This document shows, piece after piece, positions 31,680 through 41,217 of a DNA stretch of 64,000 nt; the first letter of the stretch is position 1, and the number at the start of each line of letters is the position of its first letter. Source of the DNA: Xylaria sp. FL1777 (lineage: Eukaryota > Ascomycota > Sordariomycetes > Xylariales > Xylariaceae); contig MU400593.1 of the NCBI GenBank assembly GCA_022578965.1, positions 124,001-188,000 of the forward strand, read 5' to 3'. The notes under the pieces are model-generated. The model was not told the origin of the DNA, did no database searches, and saw only the letters and a program-made list of their open reading frames with translations. A program made the position numbers and the translations under genes.

Positions 31680-32658
31680 ATTTTCACCGAATTTTCCAGA
31701 TATTGTGGAAATAATAAATGTGAAGTGAGTTTCAGAATAGGTTTAATATTGGCTCAGAATGAAGATCAGATGTGCTTGTTGCAATGGCACTACTACTATT
31801 CACTTGGGGCAGAAAATAGTATTTATATTAAATGAGCTCTAAGTCAAATCTTCGGCATGTGCTAGCAACAAACTGAAACCATTAAGATGTATCTAGTTCA
31901 GTCTAAAAAACGAGTGTGAGGACCTTAACGCTATTGTCTCCCCTCGAATAATCTGCTTTGTTCCAGTGAAATATATTGCACAAAATAACCAAGGGGTATT
32001 TAGAGAAGATTCCATAAGCTTCTTATAACCAGCTGCTTTATATATGGAAACTTATAGCTATATTGAGGAGATATGAGTCTAACTAGTTTCATAGCTTAAC
32101 AAGACTACCTTGTGCTAGTACATCACATTGTGATTTGTCCAGAAGCAGGAAAGCGCGTGAGAGACTTCGGATATAGAGATTATTCCATGTTTAATCGGAT
32201 TTTGGTTGTATCACATGCATTAACCATTGGATACTACACGGATACAAAGCCAAGGGGGGTAACTTGGAAGAAGCAGTGGTACATTTTCTTCACAATCAAA
32301 TTTTCAACTAACTTTGCAAGTGAACCATACAAGCTTATCCTTCCGAAGTCCTCCACCACAGACTCGAGGTGATATTGTCCACAGATTCAAGTCTCGTATC
32401 TTCTTCCGAATCTTCCTATCCCCTTTCGAGGATCTCCTTGTTTATTCTGTGCCATTCAACTTCACCAGGTGCGATATACCTCGTTACTGCCAGTTTCACG
32501 CGTCTCCAGACCTACACGTCTACCAACTTTACGCGTCCATCAGCCACGCGTCCGACTGCAGTGTACATCCTTGAACTTTAAACACACATCTACCATATCA
32601 TACTGCAGTCGTTCTAAATCCAAGACATCGTCTTTAAGCCGTTTGAAACTCTGCGGCT
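31680..32658. promoter_or_regulatory. Divergent intergenic region of the two SprT-like genes
   Basis: These 979 bp separate the two oppositely oriented SprT-like genes. The half near gene 2 is pyrimidine-rich (32330-32640), typical of a long 5' leader. The central part is AT-rich with no repeats. No TATA box stands out. A common regulatory region would let both genes be induced together; this is inference. Confidence 0.4.
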
Positions 32659-34494
32659 ATGGACGATATGTCTCTCGCTCTCGTAAGGGAGAAGGTGCCG
32701 CAAAAGGTGCGGGTAAAAAAGGACGCGAGCAAGAACGCAAGCAAGGAGGGGAATACGAACATGAATAATAGCAACGTGAGCCAAGGGGCGGGCGGAAACT
32801 TATCCCAACCACCTAATATTGCTACCAACAAGGCTAGACTACCGGAATATCTCAACTTTGTTGGTATTGGGATGGACTTATGCCACGATTACTGCCACCA
32901 GGCTGTCCGCTGGATAAATGCCCGGCCAAAGCCCGTGCCCGAAGGAGCACATCCAGAGTGGCCGGGATACACCGGGGTTGGAACCAAACTAGACTTCAAA
33001 CTCAAACTCTGGGCATACAAGTCCGAATGTCTGCTCGAGAACACCGTTTTGGCCATCATCCTAGCGAAGGACGACCGCAACCTAACTCCGAAACAACTCG
33101 CAGCGCGAGCCAAGATCATCGCACTACTCGATGAAGTCAAAGATGACGGGGAGTCCTTCGACACGCGCAACCTCAAGAAATTCATGCGCCTGTTCGACCA
33201 ATTCTTCTTCTTTGGCGCCATGACCAAGAATCGACTCCTCCCCCGCGTCTCCGTCACGATGTGTCAGTGCAATACCAAGCACTTATCCGACGGCGGCGAC
33301 CTCCTGACGGATGATGAGAAGGTATGGGTCAATAACGGGTTGGTGGGATTTGCCGACGCGAGATACTTCCCGGTCTTCGGGCCGGCCTCGGAGATCTACA
33401 TCGCGGGCGCAAGTTTCTACAAGAAGGACCACTCCACAACCGTAACCGTGCAGTTCTTCCTCGAGACGCTGATCCACGAGATGGCGCACGCCTACATGAA
33501 CCTGTTCATGTGTCGCTGCCAGAAATGTCTCGCCGAGGTACCCATCACCAGAGGCATAGAGGGCCACGGAAAATGCTTCCTGTTGCTGCTGGACTGCATT
33601 GATAGCACGATGCGGTCGTGGGGCGTGGGGCTCTCGGGGCTGCTGAGATACGTGATGGTCGATCGTGAGAGCGGCGATATAAGTGGCTACGATGAGTTGA
33701 CGGAGCTTCAACTGTCAGAAATGGAGTCCTATCGAAATGCCATGCGACGGCAAGGAATAGAAGCCCCGGACCTCCCCCCCCTGGTAATATATGAAGTCCT
33801 TCCCAGAGACAACATCAGAGATCCCAGACAGATCGATTCGTCCAACATTTCGCAGTATGTTCGGAATAGAATGAAATTCCACATGCCGGATGGGATCGAC
33901 TGTGAGAAGATCAAGAAGACGGGCGATATTGTCCAGGAGTTGACGGCACGCTATGCGGGCAGATTCGACGTCAAGGCCAGGGCGAAGTGCAACTCTGCCT
34001 GGCGAAGCTTGAGCGACAAGTGCAGCAGCTTTCACTGGCCTGGAACAAGCAAGAAGGGCAAAGAGAACGCTGACGAGAAGGATACTGTTAACCAGAAGGG
34101 TACTGTTAACGAGAAGGGTACTATTGACGAGAAGGATACTGTTGACGAGAAGAATACCGTTAACGAGAAGAATACTGCCAACGAGAAGAGCACCGTCAAC
34201 GAAAAGAGTACTGTTAACGAAAAGGATACCGTTAACGAGAAGAGCACCGCCGACGAAAAGAATACTGCCAACGAGAAGAGCACCGTCGACGAAAAGAGTA
34301 CTGTTGACGAGAAGGATACCGTTGACGAGAAGAGCACCGCCGACGAGAAGAGTACCACCGACGAAAAGAGCACCATTGACGAAAAGAGTACTGTTGACGA
34401 AAAGAGCACTGTTGACGAAAAGAGCACCATTGATGAAAAGAGTACTATTAACGAGAAGAGTACTGCTGACGAAAAGAGCACCGGCCAAATTTGA
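32659..34494 (+). CDS. SprT-like zinc metalloprotease 2 with hexapeptide-repeat tail
   Basis: This single exon encodes 611 aa. A basic, Asn/Ser-rich N-terminus (1-60) precedes the SprT-like core. The core shows LFDQFFFFG (178-186), LIHEMAH (HExxH at 273-277), CRCQKC (285-290) and GHG (302-304), the same order as in the neighbouring divergent gene, with an identical 8-residue step from the last active-site His to the first Cys. Residues ~330-470 are charged and helical. The last ~140 residues consist of 23 hexapeptides of the form (V/A/I)(D/N)EK(S/D/N)T and end in GQI. Family knowledge suggests protein cleavage, possibly of DNA-bound proteins, but the length, tail and cysteine cluster are not those of canonical Wss1 or Spartan. 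The first ATG is used. Confidence 0.88.
   Translation: MDDMSLALVREKVPQKVRVKKDASKNASKEGNTNMNNSNVSQGAGGNLSQPPNIATNKARLPEYLNFVGIGMDLCHDYCHQAVRWINARPKPVPEGAHPEWPGYTGVGTKLDFKLKLWAYKSECLLENTVLAIILAKDDRNLTPKQLAARAKIIALLDEVKDDGESFDTRNLKKFMRLFDQFFFFGAMTKNRLLPRVSVTMCQCNTKHLSDGGDLLTDDEKVWVNNGLVGFADARYFPVFGPASEIYIAGASFYKKDHSTTVTVQFFLETLIHEMAHAYMNLFMCRCQKCLAEVPITRGIEGHGKCFLLLLDCIDSTMRSWGVGLSGLLRYVMVDRESGDISGYDELTELQLSEMESYRNAMRRQGIEAPDLPPLVIYEVLPRDNIRDPRQIDSSNISQYVRNRMKFHMPDGIDCEKIKKTGDIVQELTARYAGRFDVKARAKCNSAWRSLSDKCSSFHWPGTSKKGKENADEKDTVNQKGTVNEKGTIDEKDTVDEKNTVNEKNTANEKSTVNEKSTVNEKDTVNEKSTADEKNTANEKSTVDEKSTVDEKDTVDEKSTADEKSTTDEKSTIDEKSTVDEKSTVDEKSTIDEKSTINEKSTADEKSTGQI
34069..34482 (+). repeat. 18-bp tandem repeat, 23 copies, in coding sequence
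   Basis: Twenty-three consecutive 18-bp units, each close to GTTGACGAGAAGAGCACT, fill the 3' end of SprT-like gene 2. Unit differences group into (D/N), (S/D/N/G) and (V/A/I/T) choices, mostly single-base changes. All six frames are open across the array because the unit has no stop in any frame, so long antisense frames here are artefacts. Confidence 0.95.
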
Positions 34495-35010
34495 AGAGAT
34501 ATTCGAGACTGCATTACGTCGATCTCATGAGTATTTGTCGGCTGCAAAACACGAATACAAAGGACACTTGGCATTGCATAGCAGGAATTTATTGCTTTCA
34601 AACAACTGGGGGCCGGACAGAAGACAGAAGCCTGGCCCGGGGGGTTTACCCGATGAACCTGTGAACGTTTGTGAATCTTGAGGATTCCTAGGCTGTTTCG
34701 AGACATGATGATGACAACCACGATTCGACATTTACATAGCTTTGCTCCCAAAAATGAATGAATGAATGTGTAGATACAACCAGGAGGTATATTGTGAAGC
34801 ACGTCTTTGTGCGTTATCGCATAGACTACCTAGGTAGTTAGACTCTTACAATCATACAACAAGTCTCATACGTACTGACAACTCCATATCTATGACATCG
34901 TGAACTCATTGCCACGGGGTTACAAGAAGTGCCTTTCACATCGCGGAAGGGCCTATACATCATTATTGTTTCTCTGTACCATCAGCTCCTACATTATGAT
35001 GCCTGGCTCT
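34495..35010. other. Intergenic between convergent genes
   Basis: This is the 3' region of SprT-like gene 2 and CHK1. It contains GAATGAATGAATG (near 34757) and one CTACCTAGGTAG palindrome near 34827. Nothing else is seen. Confidence 0.4.
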
Positions 35011-36707
35011 CTAAGTCCCAGGCTTGAACACACCATCCTTGCATAACAGCACAACCTTCTTGAAGAACCGCCTCCACTCCAAGGGGTCTCCCTTCAGTTT
35101 GACAAAGCGGACCTCTAGAAGTTCTTGGGATTCTGGAAGATAATACTTATCAAGTAGGATCTCGCCATGTAAGCCTTGCTTGCGGTCGTCGATAGTCTTA
35201 ACCCTGAGCGTGGCCACGTGGTCTCCCTGCCCAACAGGGGGATTTATTGATGGCATCGGTACATTGAGGTTATGTAATGCGTCGCTCAACATCTGTACAA
35301 GTAGTTGTGGGGGCATGTGTGAGAAGAAGCGTGTGAAGGAATGTGCTGGTACGATATCTCTGAATTTCCTTGCACGCTGTGTTAAGGTCATGGGGACAGT
35401 AGGAGTCTGCGAGAACTGGCTCATCGATGGCTCCTCGGCAAGAGCATCGAAAAATGTAGCCAATTGTGTGGCATTGGGTGGGAGAGTTGCATCAGCCCTC
35501 GATATCGGTTGTGTTGAGGAGATGGCGTGCATTCCGGAAGGGAGCAAGGTTGGCCTTTCCCAGTCAAAAAGGACATCGTTGATGGGCGTTTCAGGTTGAC
35601 TTAAAGCCATTTTGGTTCGGGTTGAATGGCTGTCATCGATGTCCATGGCATCTTGAGATGGCTGTGAGGGTCGTTGGGAAGCAGGGGGCTGTTGGCTGAA
35701 GTCGATGTGGAGATTTTCAAGCATCTTGGTTGCTAGATGTATTGGATCGGAAATTTGGCCATCTGCCGCAAGGAACTTATTATTTCGGGTATACCAAGGA
35801 TGCTGTCGAATTTGGGCAAAAGAGAATCGTTTTCTGGGCTCGATATTCATCATACCCCTAAGTAATGAGAGTGCATCGGCAGGAATCCTTGCCCAAAGGC
35901 TATCGGAGCTGCGGCCGTTCGTCTTCTTATATTCTTGGAACTCCCAACTCTGTGGTGTCGGTTCTTCCCAAGGTGTATTACCAACAAGTAGCACAAATAG
36001 AATAACACCACACGACCATATGTCAACTAGTTCGGGGGCGTATTTGACTACTTCACTTGATCGTTTGGCACAAGCAAGTACCTCAGGCGCGATATAAGGG
36101 GGGCTGCCGCACATTGTAGCACTCAGCTTCTTCTGACCTTTGTACTCGAACATGGTTGCTAGGCCAAAATCCGCAATCTTCAGATTACCGCTCTCTGACA
36201 TGAGGACATTCTCAGGCTTGAGATCGCGATGAGCCACGCCCTTGGAATGCATGAAGCTCACACCACTGATGAGTTGAAGAAAGTAGAGGTGCGCAATGTC
36301 TTCGGTAACACCTACGTCGGCCTCAATCTTGTCGAACAGATCACCTCCTTCGGCAAATTCCATGGCTATCCATCGCCAAACATGGTCCTCACCAGTGGCG
36401 AACCATTCAATCACGTTTGGGTGTTGACCAATATGGGAATGGAGTGAGACCTCCATCGCAATCTGCTTAGCAGAGATGCGGCCATTTTTGAGGGCATAGC
36501 CTTTATGAATCAACTTGACAGCAAATACGGGGGATGAGGCATCGAGAGGCACGGCTTTCTTGACACTGAATATTGGTCAGCAAGCTAACCAGGGTTTGCG
36601 GGGGATGGTAAAGTGTCTCACGATGCATATGCTCCTCTTCCTATTGTTCTTGAAATTATTCTGAATGGTAGATCGCTTGGCAGAGGATCTAATTGAGACT
36701 GTTCCAT
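35011..36707 (-). CDS. CHK1: Checkpoint kinase Chk1
   Basis: I predict two exons on the minus strand, 36707-36622 and 36565-35011, giving 546 aa. The 56-nt intron (GTGAGA, CTGAC branch, TTCAG) joins GRGAYA to SVKKAV, restoring the glycine-rich ATP loop. The kinase domain is complete: GRGAYAS (23-29), AVK (Lys46), HRDLKPEN (catalytic Asp143), DFG (161-163), CGSPPYIAPE (activation segment) and DIWSCGVILFVLLVG. The C-terminal half contains the conserved Chk1 regulatory domain (RFFSHMPPQLLVQMLSDAL and VRFVKLKGDPLEWRRFFKKV, a KA1-like fold), with several SQ/TQ sites between (LSQPET, FSQTPT, SSTQ) that ATR/Mec1-type kinases could phosphorylate. Chk1 halts the cell cycle after DNA damage or replication stress. 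Confidence 0.95.
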
Positions 36708-37168
36708 ATTATTCAGTACAAGAATACAATTCGACGAGACGAATAGAGCATTTCACTTTGTTTTATATTTGCAGGTGCTTGGGAATCTCTTTTGGTCTTC
36801 TAAGAGAAATTGAGGAGATCAATTTGAAAGGCTTTCTGACAACACCATGCCCTTTGAACTTACCATACTGGATATGCTTGACGCGTTGAGGCGCGTTGAG
36901 ACGCGTCTGAAAGTTGATTGCGCGCTCGGAATAAATGCCAGGGTGGGATTGGGATCAGGCCAGTGTTATTGTTCCGTTTCAAAGTGAGATTATCTCATCG
37001 GATTTCGTTGGTTCTAAAGCTTTGTTGAGCAGTGACTTGTGCCAGCCGGCGCATGGGTAGCTCCCTACCATGGTTGGCGGGTTACCATGGTGCGTCATTG
37101 TGTGCAAATGGAAGGAGCGGTGGGGTACAGAGTTGATATAGGATTTGAAAGCCTCATTTGTAGATTAA
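36708..37168. other. Intergenic
   Basis: This is the promoter and 5' leader of CHK1 (minus strand), up to the tRNA-Pro-like locus. A 74-codon frame at 36665-36889 overlaps CHK1 exon 1 antisense and is rejected. Short GACGCGT/GGCGCGTTGA repeats are seen near 36880-36905. Confidence 0.4.
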
Positions 37169-37255
37169 GGCACTTGGTGTAGGGGTAACACGCCGCTCTC
37201 GGTAGCACGAGCTGTGAAGGAGCGGAGTCCTCTGGTTCGAATCCAGAGTATGCCA
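37169..37255 (+). tRNA. tRNA-Pro(CGG)-like locus with 16-nt intron; imperfect acceptor stem
   Basis: The D-stem (GTGT/ACAC), the anticodon stem (CCGCT/AGCGG, 37193-37197 and 37221-37225), a five-base variable loop and the T-arm (TCTGG-TTCGAAT-CCAGA) all fold. The anticodon would be CGG (37200-37202), with a 16-nt intron placed one base after it. The 3' strand GTATGCC expects GGCATAC at the 5' end, but GGCACTT is present, so only the first four pairs are sound and one base seems missing before the D-stem. It may be a diverged functional tRNA or a tRNA pseudogene. The B box is intact and a T-run follows. Confidence 0.6.
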
Positions 37256-38084
37256 ATTATTTTGTTTACTACAGAGGATCAGAGTATTTTTGCTGGCCAC
37301 TTCCCCGCCTCCATTCACTAATTATATGGGTTGAATCATCTCTTTATTTCTTTTTTTCTCTAGTTTTAGCACACCGTGCTATTGTTTGGTACAGTTGTGA
37401 CCTTGCGTCAGGGCGGAATACCTGTGATTGATTGGCTACCTACATTCGGGAGGGCCACTTTATTCGTTATTCTAGGCAGGTACGCGCCTGGGCAGTGCAG
37501 CTGCGAATTTGGCGCTAATCTTATCACCAATAGTGGGTGGTTGCTAAGGCCCTGCGGGGGCCGACAACCAAAGTGCAGCGCAAGGGCTCTTGTTGTTTAC
37601 ACTAAGTACGTAGGTATACAAACCAACCCGAACTGAAGCTGCGTTACGATTTATTAAGTCCCCTTCCCTTCCCAGTGACTCCCTCACATTATTACCAACT
37701 CCTATTCCTAAGACGTTCGAGATATATTACCTCCCCAGGCAATAATTCGCACTCAATATAGTGTCAGGTTCGTACACCCTAGCCTCACCTTCGCCTGAAG
37801 CACAAACACATCCTCTTGTTGGAATTCGATAGCCAATACAATTGCTGGCCGGTTGAGGCAGAGTATCATTGGTGATACTTGTATGCGGACTGGTCTTGCA
37901 ACTATCTGAGAAAAACCAATCGTTCATACTGACAGCCACCACATTCCAGGCCGACTTTCTTCCTCTTTCAGATATCCCGCCTCAGCAACTTGGCCAAAGC
38001 CTTTGTCTCTGTTTATTTAGTTATACCGCGGGAGGCACTATCGACCCTCGTATTTCAACTAGCGATTGACATTACAAAAGAAAA
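37256..38084. other. Intergenic
   Basis: No gene is supported between the tRNA-like locus and the E2 gene. An 86-codon frame at 37376-37636 has no features. The ~100 bp before 38085 contain pyrimidine-rich sequence consistent with a 5' leader. Confidence 0.4.
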
Positions 38085-38787
38085 ATGGATTACACCATGG
38101 AGGATTCCCAAAACTCGGCCCCCGGTAGCGTCCCGGCTGCTAAACTCGGCGGTACTCGGAAGGGCCCTGACGCACAGAGTGTTACCAAGAGGTACGAGTG
38201 TTCCGGCCCTTCTTACTCTATCGAATGCTTGTGTGTTGAAGGGACTGTCCTGTGCTAACAATTACCTGCCCACAGACTACAAACAGAGCTCATGCAGCTA
38301 ATGACCTCGCCGGCTCCTGGTGTCTCAGCTTTTCCTTCGGCTGACGGAAACCTGATGTCGTGGTCGGCGACGATCGAGGGACCCGACGATACTCCTTACG
38401 CCGGTCTTACCTTCAAGCTATCTTTCGTCTTCCCCTCGAACTACCCCTATGCGCCGCCGACCGTGCTGTTCAAGACACCCATTTACCACCCGAACGTCGA
38501 CTTTTCGGGTCGCATCTGCCTTGATATCCTGAAAGATAAGTGGACGGCTGCCTACAACGTCCAGACGGTCCTGCTGAGTCTGCAGAGTCTTCTCGGGGAG
38601 CCCAACAAGTGAGTGTTTGCTCGCGCCATTGCGCTTCCCATTCTATATGAATTTTAGGGACGCTAGAGACTGACTGTTCTGTAGTTCATCACCGCTGAAT
38701 GGCGAGGCTGCCGAGCTCTGGGACAAAGATGCCGAGGAGTTCAAGCGCAAGGTTATGGGCCGTCACCGCGACATCGATGACGACTAA
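38085..38787 (+). CDS. Ubiquitin-conjugating enzyme E2 C-type (Ubc11/UbcH10 family)
   Basis: I predict three exons, 38085-38191, 38276-38608 and 38685-38787, giving 180 aa. Introns of 84 and 76 nt start GTACGA and GTGAGT and end CACAG and TGTAG; phases fit throughout. The UBC fold is complete: LQTELMQLM, the [18 protein letters not shown] strand turn, [18 protein letters not shown] with the HPN motif (107-109), catalytic Cys117 in [12 protein letters not shown], and [16 protein letters not shown]. The disordered N-terminal extension of about 36 residues and the [11 protein letters not shown] ending match the E2 that works with the anaphase-promoting complex in mitotic cyclin destruction. A second in-frame ATG (MEDSQNS) four codons on is an alternative start. 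Confidence 0.92.
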
Positions 38788-39508
38788 GCTTACAGACAAA
38801 ACGATTGTATTATAGACCGGCCTTTGGGTCTCAAGCATCGGTTGTTTCTATTGGAATTTTGAAGGCTATTCACTAGCATCGGAGAACAGGAGTCCATTTG
38901 ATAACCCCCTACAATTGCGTGGGTGGCCGCCAGTGCCTGGGTTCTTGTTTTGGTGTTGCCTATGAGTTTTGCATTTGCGGTTGGGCTTGGTACGGTTGAC
39001 ATGGATAGTCGTTAGCATTCTGGCACGAGATGAGAGACAATAAAGTCTACTTGTCAATGACATCACCATGACCTTCAAAACTGTTTGGTTTTCTTGCCAT
39101 GCATAGAATGTGATACGGGAATCATGATTCGCAAATCGTAACTACAAATAATGCTAGGTAGCATTCGTTGATATGAGTTAGGCGAATGCTCTGCCAAGCA
39201 CTACCGCGCTAGCGATCCCAGTGCGACGACTTTATTTCATGAGTCTGGTATGACCTAGGTAGGTGTTGGTCGTCTCCCACTCATCACACGGCAATTCTGT
39301 TCGTCGAAATCGTAGGTGCTCACATGTCTTGATTCATCGACTAGTGAGGCTAAATTCCATGAAGCCAGGAGGAACTCCGAAACCATGCCCTACATAAACG
39401 TGCCCATCCGGTATCATCTGCATCCGTCTTCCTGTATCGAGCGAAGAAAATACCCTTTTTTTTCTCTGCTTTGCGCCGTTTCGTTTGATTGTTGGTCGGC
39501 TACCATCC
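38788..39508. other. Intergenic between convergent genes
   Basis: This is the 3' region of the E2 and eL31 genes. A GACCTAGGTAGG unit lies near 39250. No gene or RNA is supported. Confidence 0.4.
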
Positions 39509-40049
39509 TTATTCCTCTACGACAACCGTTACCAGACCCTTGGGGTTCTTAACGTTAACGGCCTGGACGTAGCTGTAGAGCTTCTCCTTGGCATCCTCCT
39601 CGTCGTTTCGTCTACGGCTGATGCGGATGCGTAGTCTGTATGGGACACCCTTGATACCCTGCTCCCAGACCTTCTTGTTCAGTTGGGGGTCTAGACGGAC
39701 GTCGGAGGTACCCTGCGAAGTCGTGTTAGTTCCAGTTCCGGCACTGATATATGGCCACTGCGCGGTCATCGATCTGAATCGCAAGGATCGTGGAGGTAGA
39801 AATGTGCAGGACAGGAGGATTGTCGTACCATGGCCTTCTCTGCAAAAGCCTTAATCTCCTTGATGGCGCGAGGGGCCCGCTTCTTGAAAGTCACTCCATG
39901 CAGCTTTCCAAACCGTCAGCATTTCTCCCTCAACTGATATGACCGTCATCCTGCTATGGACGTACTCTCTTGTGCAAGTGGATGGTGTATTCGCGGGCAA
40001 CGACCTGCTCGATGGCGGACTTCGCGGGCTTCTTTCCCTTGGACGACAT
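39509..40049 (-). CDS. RPL31: 60S ribosomal protein eL31
   Basis: I predict three exons on the minus strand, 40049-39966, 39903-39829 and 39712-39509, giving 120 aa, the usual eL31 length. Intron 1 (62 nt, GTACGT...GAAAG, CTGAC branch) joins HLHKR to [13 protein letters not shown]. Intron 2 (116 nt, GTACGA...CGCAG, CTAAC branch) joins AEKAM to GTSDVRLDP. Both joins reproduce the conserved sequence. The core [29 protein letters not shown] is unmistakable. eL31 sits near the peptide exit tunnel. A TACTGAT branch-like motif and TTGTAG immediately precede AAAATG, so a further intron in the 5' leader is likely, as is common for ribosomal protein genes. Confidence 0.97.
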
Positions 40050-41217
40050 TTTCTACAATTTGGAAAATCAGTACACGGGCTAATTGGCGAAGTAATTTAT
40101 TGTTGCAAGTTGGGCGGCGTCCTTACTGCTGTTGGTGTCTGGGGTTAGTTGTCGAGAAAGGTCGGGCGTTGGGTTGGTTGTTGACTGTCTTGCAAAATCG
40201 AGAAAAAACCCAAGACCAAATGTGGGAAGCTGAGGGCATGGAGAAATCTCGGTAAACGAGCCAATCAATCTTAGGGTAGAGGGGAGATGGTCTGTGCTTC
40301 TTACAGATAGGATATTGTTAATGTGTGGCTTGAGAAGGAGATTACTGCATCTGTAATGTGGCTCATTGCTCCTCCCTTTACTGCGTACATGCAGCCGCCT
40401 GACCCACACTAATATTTATAGCAGCAATGCATGTTGAAAGACTCCAACTTTTTAGCTAAACCATCATCTACCTTAGGTACCTACCTAAGGTACCTGTACT
40501 TAATACTTGTAGCTAGTGCTAAGATTACTGGCTGGAAGAACAAACGGATGCTGGACTGAACGCCACTAGTTCTTTGAATAAGTAATGATTTATGAATGAC
40601 ATCTATTTTCGCTGTGTAGACTTCGAATTTGTGATGTTTAATTGCTTTAAAATATTGCTTTCAGTCAACTGATTTGTTCTGTGTTACTTGATCTCCAAAT
40701 GATGTCCCACTGTTGCCGTGGCTTGCGTGTTCAGTGTAACAAGCTGGGCCCTGTGATTGGACGCTATGGCGTGCTGCCAACTGGAAGTAATTTCAGGGGG
40801 GGCCGCAGACAACAAGGTCGAAACGGTCGGTCCACTCTTCACTGGACCTCGCAGACTTCGTGACTTCGTGCCTTGACAAACCATCGCGATTCCCAACCCA
40901 GCCCACTCTGTGTGGTGTGCTGTTTCCCTCGTTTCCTTCACGCGCCGTTGTCCGCGGCTTCTCGATCCGATCTCGCAATTAAGAAGTCAATTGTTCTGGA
41001 AACAAGGTGCAAGCAACGCCGTGCATGTCACGCCTGCACTGATGGTCTCTCCGACACCAACCTCTCGATCTCGATTCCCTCATTTGACATTTGACGCAAC
41101 AATCCTTTCTATCGCAAGAACAGCCACGAAGACGATCCAGTCATCGGTGCTATTGCACAGTTAATAACTTCCACCACTTTCTTAATATCGCATCGCTCCT
41201 CGTCTCAATTCAGCAAA
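40050..41217. other. Intergenic divergent region eL31/RAX1
   Basis: This contains the eL31 promoter and probable leader intron, and the long pyrimidine-rich leader of RAX1 (40900-41217). A perfect TACCTTAGGTA/TACCTAAGGTA inverted repeat lies at 40469-40492. No additional gene is seen. Confidence 0.45.
40469..40492. repeat. Perfect 11-bp inverted repeat (ACCTAAGGT type)
   Basis: TACCTTAGGTA and TACCTAAGGTA are exact reverse complements separated by two bases, so the site is an almost complete 24-bp palindrome. It belongs to the class of short ACCTA/TAGGT palindromes scattered between genes in this window. Confidence 0.7.

Noticed and set aside
33715..34488. 257-codon antisense frame opposite SprT-like gene 2, with a hydrophobic repeat
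   Set aside because: It is the reverse reading of the 18-bp array, which lacks stops in every frame; the plus-strand frame has the conserved protease core.
34124..34681. 185-codon plus-strand frame with RR(I/A)PLT-type repeats
   Set aside because: It is a +1 shadow of the same tandem array and has no independent domain or start context.
36665..36889. 74-codon plus-strand frame
   Set aside because: It overlaps CHK1 exon 1 and its leader antisense and has no features.
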